This document shows, piece after piece, positions 7,529-14,697 of a stretch of DNA of 37,009 bases; positions within the stretch are counted from its first letter, which is position 1; every line of letters begins with the position of its first letter. Made by a program: the position numbers and the translations under genes. Origin of the DNA: JACVRN01 sp036389255. Its GTDB lineage: Bacteria > Acidobacteriota > Blastocatellia > Pyrinomonadales > Pyrinomonadaceae. The notes below the pieces were generated by a model. It did no database searches, was not told the DNA's origin, and was given only the letters and a program-made list of their open reading frames with translations. Location: positions 1-37,009 of the forward strand of contig DASVQI010000044.1 of the NCBI GenBank assembly GCA_036389255.1, in the 5' to 3' direction.

Positions 7529-8535
7529 TGGCTAAAAAGGGTAAGAAGCAGTTCGCGCGGTCAGTGGCCTTTCGCAAGCCCATGCCTCAGCTCGAACCTC
7601 AACCAGCTACAACAACTACGCAGGTTAACCTCAGCTTTTACGAAGCCTACACGTTGGCGCTCAAAGAGTGGAAGCTTGCCCAGATCATCCTTGCGGGCTG
7701 CGGGGGCATCGGCGCACACCTCGCTGACCACATAGGCCGCATTATCTGGGTGCTTTCAGGCTTGGGAGTAGGGGTCAACCTGTCTCTCGTAGACCCGGAC
7801 GTCGTCGAAGAGAAGAACATCGGGCGGCAAAGATTCTGCCCGGCCGAGATAGGCATACCCAAGGCAGTAGCACTAGCCCGCCGTCTGAGTCAGGCTTACG
7901 GCGTCAATACGATGGCCTATCAAGCCGAGTATAGCGAGAATCTGATTCTCCCAACGGCCCAGCTCGTCCTGCTCGTAGGCTGCGTGGATAACTACAAGGC
8001 GCGGCGCGCCCTTTCCGACACGCTCGCACAGAACCCCGAAGAGCCGACCCCGCACGCGCTGCCCAGGATATGGTGGGTTGATTGCGGGAATCTGAAGGAT
8101 ACAGGACGCGTGCTCGTAGGCTCTGCCCATCAGGCGGAGCAGGTTCGTGGTGCATTCAGAGAGAAGAAAAGGTGCATCAGCCTGCCAAGTCCCTCTCTAC
8201 AGTATCCGTCGCTTTTAATGCCACAGCGCGAAGACGTCGAGACGCGCGAGATGAGTTGCGCAGAACTGGCCGCCGCAAATATGCAATCGCTAAACATCAA
8301 CGCGGCCATCGCGGTACAGGCTGCCGACATTCTTACGCGTCTACTGATTACGCACGATCTGAAGCGCTACCAGTGCGCGGTAAACGTGGCTTCAGGCTCC
8401 GTCAAATCTTTCTATATCACTCCTGAGGAAATTGCGCGCGAGATAGAAAAACCTGCGAACTATGTCATCTGTGAAGACCAGCCGGGAGGGATCCAAGCGA
8501 CCGGCGACCACCAACTACAGGCAGTGGTGGCCTGA
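7528..8535 (+). CDS. PRTRC system ThiF family protein (E1-like adenylating enzyme)
   Basis: 335 residues. The Rossmann nucleotide loop GCGGIG is at 57-62, followed by a helix and VDPDVVEEKNIGRQRF (the acidic residue plus N-x-x-RQ-F pattern of E1/ThiF/MoeB proteins). VDNYKARR and WVDCGN...GRVLVG follow, as in PRTRC ThiF. C244 in EMSCAELAA is a candidate thioester cysteine. E1-like proteins adenylate the C-terminal glycine of ubiquitin-like proteins. With A, B and C nearby the operon holds a possible E1-E2-like-JAMM-Ubl set. The last base is shared with the next start. Confidence 0.9.
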   Translation: MAKKGKKQFARSVAFRKPMPQLEPQPATTTTQVNLSFYEAYTLALKEWKLAQIILAGCGGIGAHLADHIGRIIWVLSGLGVGVNLSLVDPDVVEEKNIGRQRFCPAEIGIPKAVALARRLSQAYGVNTMAYQAEYSENLILPTAQLVLLVGCVDNYKARRALSDTLAQNPEEPTPHALPRIWWVDCGNLKDTGRVLVGSAHQAEQVRGAFREKKRCISLPSPSLQYPSLLMPQREDVETREMSCAELAAANMQSLNINAAIAVQAADILTRLLITHDLKRYQCAVNVASGSVKSFYITPEEIAREIEKPANYVICEDQPGGIQATGDHQLQAVVA

Positions 8536-8828
8536 TGGCAACCAGTCCAAAAGTCGAAGAGATGATCGGCCACACCTTTGGCTATCTCAAAGTTCTGCGC
8601 TTGGTCGGTACGAACAAGTGGCGGGCTCGCGTATACGAGTGCATTTGCCTGGAAATTATTGGCGGGCGAAAGTGCAGCAACCTTCACCGAGTTGTAGGCC
8701 ACGATTTGAAGAGCGGCAACACTTCGCGCTGCCTTGAGTGTTTCAAGAGAAAGAGGCGGGCCAGGTCAAGGGCCTATTACGGCTGGCTGTACTCAAATAA
8801 GAATGACAGTCGGTTTGTTAACAAATGA
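8535..8828 (+). CDS. Small Cys-rich protein resembling the zinc-binding domain of phage HNH/AP2 proteins
   Basis: 97 residues, TGATG overlap with ThiF. The opening pattern (GHTFGYLKVLRLVG, then YECICLEI, C-S-N-L, HDLKSGNTSRC) resembles the short zinc-binding N-terminal domain seen in front of HNH or AP2 domains in phage and intron endonucleases. No HNH domain follows, and the tail is basic (KRKRRARSRAYYGWLY). It may be a free-standing DNA-binding domain. Resemblance is by eye only. Confidence 0.6.
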   Translation: MATSPKVEEMIGHTFGYLKVLRLVGTNKWRARVYECICLEIIGGRKCSNLHRVVGHDLKSGNTSRCLECFKRKRRARSRAYYGWLYSNKNDSRFVNK

Positions 8829-8872
8829 TGTCTTCTCTTTACCTACTTCTATTCGACCACTACGAGGTGACT

Positions 8873-9064
8873 ATGACAAAGGAATCAATGGTTAGACTCA
8901 CGACTCTATTCTTAGCTCACTGCCACTGCGCCGGCGCAAGGCAACCTGACCTGAATGACGCTTATCTGGATTCCCACATGGACGGGTGCGGCTACGTGAA
9001 ACGTGCCGAGGCGCTGCTCAAAACTGAGGCAGAGCCCATAACCATGCGAGCTGCGGAAGGCTGA
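8873..9064 (+). CDS. Small hypothetical protein, last gene of the PRTRC operon
   Basis: 63 residues if started at ATG 8873, which has GAGGTG 5 bases upstream (better than the in-frame ATG at 8825, which overlaps the previous stop but has no ribosome site). His/Cys residues (FLAHCHCAG, DSHMDGCGYV) could bind one metal ion. Family not recognised. It is followed by an intergenic palindrome and the end of the operon. Confidence 0.5.
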   Translation: MTKESMVRLTTLFLAHCHCAGARQPDLNDAYLDSHMDGCGYVKRAEALLKTEAEPITMRAAEG

Positions 9065-9068
9065 TTGA

Positions 9069-9087
9069 ACTCAAAATCATTTTGAGT
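9069..9087. promoter_or_regulatory. 19-bp palindrome, site A of a four-locus operator-like motif
   Basis: ACTCAAAATCATTTTGAGT, perfect 9-bp arms around one central base. It lies just after the PRTRC operon and ~60 bases before the zinc-ribbon gene at 9150. A 17/19 match is at 16580-16598, further copies at 31223-31241 and 31524-31542. Confidence 0.7.
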
Positions 9088-9104
9088 CGAACTACTTCCC
9101 TAAT

Positions 9105-9124
9105 CATATACCGGTAATTATATG
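9105..9124. promoter_or_regulatory. Second inverted repeat upstream of the 9150 gene
   Basis: CATATA at 9105-9110 and TATATG at 9119-9124 flank CCGGTAAT; the inner TACCGGTA is itself palindromic. Placed between site A and the ribosome site (GGGGAAAG) of the next gene, so an operator or promoter element is plausible. Confidence 0.4.
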
Positions 9125-9149
9125 AACAGCCCAGTGAACAGGGGAAAGA

Positions 9150-9923
9150 ATGAGCAATAGATGTTGCGAGAACAGCCGCCGCCTTCTGATAAGTAGTGGG
9201 CGCGGGTCTGGTGGATATGAGAATGTGGACGTTTGCGCAGAGTGCGGGGCCATCAATGTCTTTTCCCTGCAAGACGACCACCAGTTTTCTACAACATTTC
9301 GTCTTTACTCCAGCGCCACACTTATCGCGGCCAGTCAGGCCTACAGGTTTATTCAGGAGGGTACCGGGGATGAGATATTATCGAAGAGGGTGTGGAAGCC
9401 ATTAGACTTCGGCCACCTGAGGCTCTACCAGGTAACCCTTTACTACAAAATCAAGGGGGAGATTCGGGATCGGCGCAAGTATTTCATTGTCGCCTCCACA
9501 GCGCCGCGTTACGCCGCTGAGATTATTGAGAAGCTGTACAAAGAAGATTATGAGAACAACCCCCAGATAGCTCACTGGTCTGTAAAAGGATATGCCCTCG
9601 ACATTCTTCAGCCGCTGGAATGGACGAAGAACGGCTGCACGCTCCTGAATCTTGAATTGCTGAACACGCTAAAGGGCATGGTAGAGATGTACGACCGGAT
9701 GGCCTACGGCTACCCTGAGAAGCATGGTGACATCGTTGTTAAAATCCCGGACTACCAGCTCGAGGCAATTCAAAAGGCAAAAGAGTTGATCGGGCTCTTG
9801 ACCCCAGTGGAGACCCGCTGCCCTGATTGCGGAAGTGAGAATGTGATGAGCGATACTCCGCCGCGGGGCGTGTGCAACAACTGCGGATTCGCCTGGGACA
9901 ATAGAGCAGAGCCTGCTGATTAA
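9150..9923 (+). CDS. Hypothetical protein with N- and C-terminal zinc-binding motifs
   Basis: 257 residues, AGGGGAAAG ribosome site before ATG 9150. Near the N-terminus are C5-C6 and CAECG; at the C-terminus a classic zinc ribbon, CPDCGSENVM...CNNCGFAW (residues ~225-250). The middle is alpha/beta with YYKIKGEIRDRRKYFIVAST. I do not recognise the central domain. It is the only gene between the PRTRC operon and the mobilization genes, and converges with the MobC-like gene (4-base overlap of the two stops). Confidence 0.65.
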   Translation: MSNRCCENSRRLLISSGRGSGGYENVDVCAECGAINVFSLQDDHQFSTTFRLYSSATLIAASQAYRFIQEGTGDEILSKRVWKPLDFGHLRLYQVTLYYKIKGEIRDRRKYFIVASTAPRYAAEIIEKLYKEDYENNPQIAHWSVKGYALDILQPLEWTKNGCTLLNLELLNTLKGMVEMYDRMAYGYPEKHGDIVVKIPDYQLEAIQKAKELIGLLTPVETRCPDCGSENVMSDTPPRGVCNNCGFAWDNRAEPAD

Positions 9924-10189
9924 TCCAGTAGTGAGAGCTGTGACTCTCTCGTAACCGCCTTCGGTCGGCTCCCCCTTTTACCACGGGTTACTTTAGGCTT
10001 CGCAGATCTGGCCGGTTTCACTTTCTTCTTACGCGGTCCCTTCGGTGCTCCCCGTGGCCTAACATCGAATCCCAACATCTCTCTGATGAACATGGACTCG
10101 GTCAGGTCCCTAGCCTTCACCATCTGCTTGAATCTCCGCATCTCATCATGATTCAGGTATGACGAAATCTTGCACAATTTCCCTGTCAC
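9920..10189 (-). CDS. Ribbon-helix-helix protein, MobC-like relaxosome accessory candidate
   Basis: 89 residues from a GTG start at 10189. Residues 1-45 fit a ribbon-helix-helix fold: a strand (KLCKISSYLNHDEM), helix (RRFKQMVKARD), then LTESMFIREMLG. The rest is a very basic tail (KGPRKKKVKPARSAKPKVTR). Such proteins bind oriT DNA as plasmid mobilization accessories or act as regulators. It is divergent from the MobV relaxase across a 379-bp region containing oriT, which supports the accessory role. An antitoxin-type regulator remains possible; no toxin gene is adjacent. Confidence 0.6.
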   Translation of the reverse strand: MTGKLCKISSYLNHDEMRRFKQMVKARDLTESMFIREMLGFDVRPRGAPKGPRKKKVKPARSAKPKVTRGKRGSRPKAVTRESQLSLLD

Positions 10190-10568
10190 AATTTGTCACT
10201 TCTCTTTCCGATCTGAATTTCTGACCTACTTATTCCTTAATTTGTAGCCTACTTTTTCGTCCCCTGTTTTCATGCACCGCAGGCTTGAAACTGGACTACA
10301 TTTTTCTATTCTGACCTCTCTATTTTTGCGCCGGTTTTATTTTGATATTCCCCACGTCTTCCGGCATCCGTTTACTTATTGCAACTTTGCTGCCCCAGAT
10401 AATATTTATCACTCCAATCTCGAATCACCTGTCTTCCTCCCCTGGCCGGCGCTGGTTTAATCAACTCCCGTAAAAATCAATGGCGTAGTGATTGCGATAG
10501 CAATAACGGGTACGGAAGAAATAAAAGTGTACACACTAGACTTTTCCCCCAGGAGTTGAATTAAAAAG
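10190..10568. other. 379-bp divergent intergenic region with oriT and promoters
   Basis: Gene-free and relatively AT-rich. It separates the MobC-like gene (-) from the relaxase (+). The relaxase-proximal 80 bases hold two inverted repeats annotated as oriT. I saw no other repeat or ORF that I can support in 10200-10480. Confidence 0.7.
10491..10545 (-). other. oriT: Candidate MobV-type origin of transfer (oriT)
   Basis: Two inverted repeats: ATTGC-GATA-GCAAT at 10491-10504, and AAAAGTGTA (10523-10531) with TAGACTTTT (10537-10545) around CACAC. On the minus strand the second reads AGTCTAGTGTGTACACT, containing TAGTGTG-T, the nick-site core known for pMV158 MobM (TAGTGTG/TTA) and similarly placed between AAAGT and ACTTT arms. 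It ends 23 bases before the MobV start, as in MobV plasmids. Nicked strand here would be the minus strand, opposite to the relaxase coding strand. Confidence 0.7.
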
Positions 10569-11921
10569 ATGGCATACGCAATCGCACGAATGGCGAAACA
10601 GAAGGGCGGGGGCATCGGGGCTTCCAGCCTCCACAACGTCAGGCAGAGAGAGACGCCGAACGCCGACCCCTCACGCGAGAAAGACAATCGTGTAATACTC
10701 GGCTCCGACAGGCCGACGCCTGAGATGGTCAGAGAGGTGATAGCCGAGCATGGCGGGAAGCCCAGGAGCGATTCGGTAGAAGCTATCGAAGTGCTGCTAT
10801 CGGCCTCGCCGGAATGGTGGCGCGACGATGACGATTCAATCGACCGGAAAAAAGTAGACCAGTTTTCTGCGGCAGCTCGCGAGTTCCTCAAAAAGAGAGA
10901 GAACGGTGGCATCTGCGTCAAGGCCATCCTCCACATGGACGAGCACAGCCCGCACGTGCACGCGCACATGGTACCCATCGACCCGAATGGCAAGCTCAAT
11001 TGCAAACACTATTTCGGCACCCGCGGGAAATGTTCCCAATGGCAGGACAGGTTCCACCAGGAGGTGAAGCACCTCGGCCTCGAGCGCGGGGAGATAGGGA
11101 GTCGCGCTCGCCACACCACCGTTAAGGAATTCTACAGCGCGATTGATAGAGACCACCGTATCAGAGTCAATTACGACAGGCTCCCGCAGCCTCCGAAGAT
11201 GTGCCTGACGAAGGAGGCGGCGCAGGAGTTCAAGGAAGAATTCACCAAAGCTCTGATTGCGCAGATACAGGAGCCGATCCGGACGCAGCTCCACCAGGCG
11301 ATGCTGGCCAGAGACACCCGGAATAAACTGAAGGAGACGAAAGCGAGGCTGGCCAAAGCGCGCGAGGAAGTCTCCCGGCAGCAACTCATCGTGGCTGAGG
11401 AGAGGTATAAGAACGAGCTACTGAGAGAGCAGACAGGGAACATGGAGAAGCGGGCCGAGCGGGCCGAGTCTCGCGTGCAGGACGTAGACCACGCCACAGT
11501 GATGAAAATGATGGGCTACAAAGGATTGGCCGGAGCCAACCGCGGCACAATCGATTTCGTCAAGCCGGATAAGAATCTCATGGTCACCATCACGCCCGGC
11601 GGTGCCTTTAACCGTCAAGGGCATCTGATGGCTCGTACTGCCGTCAGTCTCGTCCAGCAGGTAATGAAGGCCGAGGGCAGGGATATGAGCAAGGAGGAGG
11701 TCGTAGGATGGCTTGCAGACCGCTGTGGACGTGACCACGCGTGCGCGGCTGCTCTGCTTGACCACGAGGACTCCATGACAGGGTATCTCAAACAACGCAG
11801 CTTGGAACGCGACAGGTCTTCCGTGGTGCAGGCTCGCGACGAAAGACTCTCTCGGCCTGAGCCGGAGCGAATACGCGAGCGTGACGTTGATCACGACCGT
11901 GATTTAGGGATCTCTCGCTAG
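10569..11921 (+). CDS. mobV: MobV-family relaxase (Mob/Pre type)
   Basis: 450 residues; AGGAG 13 bases before ATG. MobV motifs are in order: HNVR (22-25), PNADPSREKDN (30-40), and the metal-binding motif H122-x-D-E-x-x-x-P-H129-V-H131-A-H133. Residues ~245-310 are a long coiled coil (ARLAKAREEVSRQQ). The C-terminal 130 residues hold a further domain (ATVMKMMGYKGLAGANRGTIDFV) I do not recognise, ending in a charged tail. The enzyme nicks oriT in one strand and pilots it into a recipient through another element's conjugation machinery; no type IV secretion genes are present here. oriT lies just upstream. Confidence 0.92.
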   Translation: MAYAIARMAKQKGGGIGASSLHNVRQRETPNADPSREKDNRVILGSDRPTPEMVREVIAEHGGKPRSDSVEAIEVLLSASPEWWRDDDDSIDRKKVDQFSAAAREFLKKRENGGICVKAILHMDEHSPHVHAHMVPIDPNGKLNCKHYFGTRGKCSQWQDRFHQEVKHLGLERGEIGSRARHTTVKEFYSAIDRDHRIRVNYDRLPQPPKMCLTKEAAQEFKEEFTKALIAQIQEPIRTQLHQAMLARDTRNKLKETKARLAKAREEVSRQQLIVAEERYKNELLREQTGNMEKRAERAESRVQDVDHATVMKMMGYKGLAGANRGTIDFVKPDKNLMVTITPGGAFNRQGHLMARTAVSLVQQVMKAEGRDMSKEEVVGWLADRCGRDHACAAALLDHEDSMTGYLKQRSLERDRSSVVQARDERLSRPEPERIRERDVDHDRDLGISR

Positions 11922-11944
11922 TCATTCAATACAACCGAAAAGGG

Positions 11945-11984
11945 CGCGGCCCCCGACTGCCTGTGAAGACTTTCGGGGGCCGCG
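11945..11984 (+). terminator. Strong hairpin after the relaxase gene
   Basis: CGCGGCCCCCGA (11945-11956) pairs perfectly with TCGGGGGCCGCG (11973-11984), 16-base loop. It follows the relaxase stop by 23 bases. There is no clear T-run, so termination is inferred from stem strength and place. Confidence 0.65.
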
Positions 11985-12007
11985 GTCTATGCCTTTCGGC
12001 GTTTCGA

Positions 12008-12274
12008 TTAGCGACACAAGCGCTTGACTGAGCGTAGGACCTGAGGGCCTTGTACAAGAACCAGCCGGACTATCTCTGTTACGTTACTGTCGTCGGGATT
12101 TGAGTAAATGCCGTAGATTCCGATGGCGATGGAGACTGTCAGGGCTATGAGCCTCAGACACTCTGCCAGCTTGTCCAGAATACGGCGCGGTTGCGGTTTT
12201 GACGATGCGCGGTGAGTCCGCTTCGCCATTAAGGATTTACGCATGTGAAAGATCTCCGCCTCTTTGCGAGGCAC
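12008..12274 (-). CDS. Small single-pass membrane protein
   Basis: Up to 88 residues; Met at 12244 or 12229 are alternative starts. A basic N-terminus (KRTHRASSKPQPRR) precedes one hydrophobic segment (LIALTVSIAIGIYGIYS, about residues 43-59), then a short amphipathic end. Topology suggests N-in. Family unknown. It follows the integrase on the same strand after a 208-bp gap and converges on the relaxase. Confidence 0.5.
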   Translation of the reverse strand: MPRKEAEIFHMRKSLMAKRTHRASSKPQPRRILDKLAECLRLIALTVSIAIGIYGIYSNPDDSNVTEIVRLVLVQGPQVLRSVKRLCR

Positions 12275-12386
12275 AAGGAAAGTTGAGGGTTACAAACGGC
12301 ACACGTGGACGCTATGAGGGATGTGGGGCAGCCTCAAAAGCTGTATGTCGTTCAATGAAACGACTAGGAAAGGACTCCCTAGCCTG

Positions 12387-12422
12387 GCTTCCAACTGCAA
12401 GAGCTGGCGCTCTTTCGGAAGC
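12387..12422. other. Nested hairpin between integrase and the small membrane gene
   Basis: Outer stem GCTTCC (12387-12392)/GGAAGC (12417-12422) encloses inner stem AAGAGC (12399-12404)/GCTCTT (12409-12414) with a TGGC loop. It lies 60 bases past the integrase stop inside the 208-bp gap 12275-12482. Integrase-proximal structured DNA may be the attachment site or a terminator; I cannot define a core without a host junction. Confidence 0.4.
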
Positions 12423-12482
12423 TGGTGGCAATCTATCAGTAACTTAATTCTATGACAAGCGACCGAACGTCACTTCAACTAA

Positions 12483-13412
12483 TCATTCATCATAGCTGAA
12501 GGAATTGACTGGGTTTCTCTCCAGATTCTCTCTGCCCCTGTCATAGCGCTGCACGGTCTTCGGGTCCCGGTGCTTCGTCACCATCTGAATATCCCGGTAG
12601 CTGTAGCCCTTATTGAGAAGGTGTGTGACGACTGTGCGCCTCAGGTCGTGTGGAGAAACTTTCCCCACGCGTCCGTAGTCTGCCCACTTCCCCACTATGT
12701 AATGCACCATCCGGGTGGAGAGCCCCTTGTCGAATTCCAGGCTCCTGTAATTAACCATGGGCTGGAATAGAAAGGCCTCAGGGCCGCCGGACTTGACCGT
12801 CTCGCGCCGTTTACTATCGAGCCTGAGGTAATCATCAATGGCGGCCTTCACGTCCGGAGGAAGCGGCCACTGCTCGGTGCGCCCGCCTTTGACCTTGCAG
12901 GTGAGAGTCCACCTGCCGGACTCCCACTTAATACTTGAGGCTCTAAGCGAGCGGGCCTCGCCGACGCGAAGAGAGAGCCGCAACATGAGGAGCATCATCG
13001 CGTAGTCGCGCGCGCCTTCAGGCTTTGATCTGTCGGGGCCGGCTAAGAGGTGCTTGACCTCCGTGGCTGAAAGCGCGCGGCCTTTCACCACATCGGAGCT
13101 GCGCGGTGCCGAGACGAGCTTTGTAGTCGCCGGATTACGAGAGACTAAGCCTCCATCTCGGAGATAGTCGAAGAGCGAGCGAACGACGCAGAGCTTGAAG
13201 ATGATGGTTGAATCTTTAAGATTGCGCGCGCGCAGGCGGTCGCGCCAAGCGGCCACGTGCGCGGGCGTCACGTCGTTGAAGCCGATGGGGCCGACGAAGC
13301 GCGCAAACTCCTCTACGGTCGCGCGGTACTTGCGGCGCGTCTCTGCTGAGAGAGACTTTTCGACGAAGGGAGCTATGGCCCTCTGGTCGAATCTTTGAAG
13401 AGAAGCGGACAT
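12483..13412 (-). CDS. Tyrosine recombinase / integrase
   Basis: 309 residues. N-terminal SAM-like core-binding domain ~10-95 (TRRKYRATVEEFARFV), catalytic domain ~110-300 with R149 in LRVGEARSL, HDLRR (H255, R258), H281 in KHRDPKTVQRY and the nucleophile Y290. All key residues are present, so it should be active. It cuts and rejoins DNA through a phosphotyrosine, either integrating the element or resolving multimers of a plasmid form. Compact size without an arm-binding domain fits XerC-like or simple integrases. Its start abuts the 13414 gene. Confidence 0.9.
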   Translation of the reverse strand: MSASLQRFDQRAIAPFVEKSLSAETRRKYRATVEEFARFVGPIGFNDVTPAHVAAWRDRLRARNLKDSTIIFKLCVVRSLFDYLRDGGLVSRNPATTKLVSAPRSSDVVKGRALSATEVKHLLAGPDRSKPEGARDYAMMLLMLRLSLRVGEARSLRASSIKWESGRWTLTCKVKGGRTEQWPLPPDVKAAIDDYLRLDSKRRETVKSGGPEAFLFQPMVNYRSLEFDKGLSTRMVHYIVGKWADYGRVGKVSPHDLRRTVVTHLLNKGYSYRDIQMVTKHRDPKTVQRYDRGRENLERNPVNSFSYDE

Positions 13413-13413
13413 A

Positions 13414-13719
13414 TTAGCCCTGCTCAGATGCCAGATTATCGTTGCCCCTTAGCTGAAGCACTATTGAAGAATGGCCATGCTCTTTCGCATATTTATCAAT
13501 GGCCATAAAGAGAGCATCTACATTACCGTTACACCGGGCCGCCCAGTGGATAACAAGCTGCTTCGGGCTGGCGTTCTGTGCCTGCGCCTCTGTTCTGCCC
13601 GTTTCCCCTGTCTCGTACTCAACTGAGGCTACAAAAGGCATTCCCAGCTCCTCGCAGCGCTTTGCAATGGCTAATAGCTGTGGAGCGATTTCATTGTCAT
13701 AGATTGTTTCGTTGTGCAT
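13414..13719 (-). CDS. Hypothetical protein upstream of integrase
   Basis: 101 residues, GGAGACGG before ATG 13719. Acidic N-terminus (MHNETIYDNEIAPQLLAIAK), then VASVEYETGE and a helical region with HWAARCNGNVDALFMAIDKY. This pattern is common in phage-encoded proteins of unknown role; no motif supports a function. One base separates its stop from the integrase start, so the two are likely co-translated. Confidence 0.6.
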   Translation of the reverse strand: MHNETIYDNEIAPQLLAIAKRCEELGMPFVASVEYETGETGRTEAQAQNASPKQLVIHWAARCNGNVDALFMAIDKYAKEHGHSSIVLQLRGNDNLASEQG

Positions 13720-13924
13720 TTATTTCCGTCTCCGCATAAACGACTTCATTCGTCTCGTTGTTATAAAGCCTGTATTCGCCGGGTGCTGTCTTATGCCAAT
13801 ATTCTAGCTTCGCGCGAGCCTCGGTTTCATCACTTCCAAGATAAGTTGCATATCCCCAAGTACCTAAGGGGTAGTAGCCGTGCTGGGTTTCAAGTACCCA
13901 GACTTGGTTATCTGGATATTTCAT
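13697..13924 (-). CDS. Small hypothetical protein
   Basis: 75 residues from ATG 13924, preferred to an upstream start at 13951 because GAAGGAGAG lies directly before it. Aromatic-rich (VWVLETQHGYYPLGTWGYAT) and ending KNNL-like acidic/Asn-rich; probable compact beta fold. It overlaps the next gene by 23 bases. Function unknown. Confidence 0.55.
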   Translation of the reverse strand: MKYPDNQVWVLETQHGYYPLGTWGYATYLGSDETEARAKLEYWHKTAPGEYRLYNNETNEVVYAETEINAQRNNL

Positions 13925-13963
13925 TGGGTTCTCTCCTTCGGCCTTTCCCATCTGTAATTCATC

Positions 13964-14359
13964 TTATTTACCAAATGCGGCTCTTAGAATACCTACAACT
14001 TTATCCATTTGCTCCTGAGCCCATTTTTCGACCATTGCCTTAACCTCTTCTTCGGTTTCAGCTTCAAACTCAGCCTCTGTCAGTGTGAAGAAGTCGGCGT
14101 CGGCGTCTAAATTTTCTTCGTCAGGGTCTGCCGCGCCGTGTCGTATGCCGAGGGAAGATTTTGCGCTGGGCTTAACATCAGGCCTGGCTTCGTTGCCTTC
14201 CCAGCTTACGACCCGACCGTTCTCAACATTCAAAAGGTCAAAGCCTCCTCCGCGCGGCCAGTAGCGGGTGGAGATTACAACTATAGGTGCGTCATAATCC
14301 TTCTTCCCTTGGCAATCATCAGTCCAGCGAGCTCTTAGAATCAGTTCTTCAGTGACCAC
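13964..14359 (-). CDS. Acidic hypothetical protein, first gene after the control region
   Basis: 131 residues from GTG 14359, chosen for GGAGGAGATAC just upstream. N-terminal beta-like part (LILRARWTDD, IVVISTRYWPRGGG) and a very acidic helical C-terminal half (DPDEENLDADADFFTLTEAE, then EEVKAMVEKWAQEQ). Not recognised. It heads the leftward run 14359-12483 that ends with the integrase, so it may be expressed from the 14360-14667 control region. Confidence 0.6.
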   Translation of the reverse strand: MVTEELILRARWTDDCQGKKDYDAPIVVISTRYWPRGGGFDLLNVENGRVVSWEGNEARPDVKPSAKSSLGIRHGAADPDEENLDADADFFTLTEAEFEAETEEEVKAMVEKWAQEQMDKVVGILRAAFGK

Positions 14360-14667
14360 GTATCTCCTCCTTTTCAGGAAACTCCCATTTCCAGAAATGC
14401 CATGCTAAAAGAAAAGCTGCGCTATATAGCGGCCTCACTTTTCCTCAATATTTCGCTATTCCCGAGTGTTTTCATGTTTCACAGGGTTTCACGCGGAACG
14501 GCTAACAGTTCAATGCGCCCGCTGATTGGTTACCAAGTCAAGTAAACGGTCATTTTCGACCTGTTTTGTCAAGCATTCCGGTCAGTTTGCTAAATTGTTC
14601 AAGTTATCGTTTTGGTAATAAAACGGGATAATATCCCGAAGGTTTACCAGAGGCTGCTCAAGTTGCG
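14360..14667. promoter_or_regulatory. 308-bp AT-rich control region with repeats and palindromes
   Basis: Between the initiator gene end and the 14359 gene, both minus strand. It holds a 20-bp direct repeat (copy 1 here at 14553-14572), a 15-bp palindrome (14624-14638) with outer GGTAA/TTACC arms, TTGGTTACCAA near 14526, and a parS-like site at 14486-14499. The density of sites beside the initiator suggests replication control, partition or a regulated promoter. Confidence 0.6.
14486..14499. promoter_or_regulatory. parS-like imperfect palindrome
   Basis: GTTTCACGCGGAAC matches 12 of 14 bases of the classic parS core GTTTCACGTGAAAC, and a half-site copy (GTTTCAC) precedes it at 14476-14482. 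A single such site can occur by chance, and the ParB-like protein of this element is not a canonical one. Confidence 0.3.
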
Positions 14668-14697
14668 TTATTCGCCGTTTTCGGCCTGTTTTGTCAA
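14553..14697. repeat. Pair of 20-bp direct repeats flanking a palindrome
   Basis: TTTTCGACCTGTTTTGTCAA at 14553-14572 and TTTTCGGCCTGTTTTGTCAA at 14678-14697 (19/20 identical, 125 bp apart). The second lies in the last codons of the initiator gene. Between them is CGGGATA-A-TATCCCG (14624-14638). Confidence 0.65.

Noticed and set aside
12361..12445. tRNA or tRNA-like gene beside the integrase
   Set aside because: Hairpins are present, but no cloverleaf with anticodon arm, T-arm GTTCRA and acceptor pairing could be drawn.
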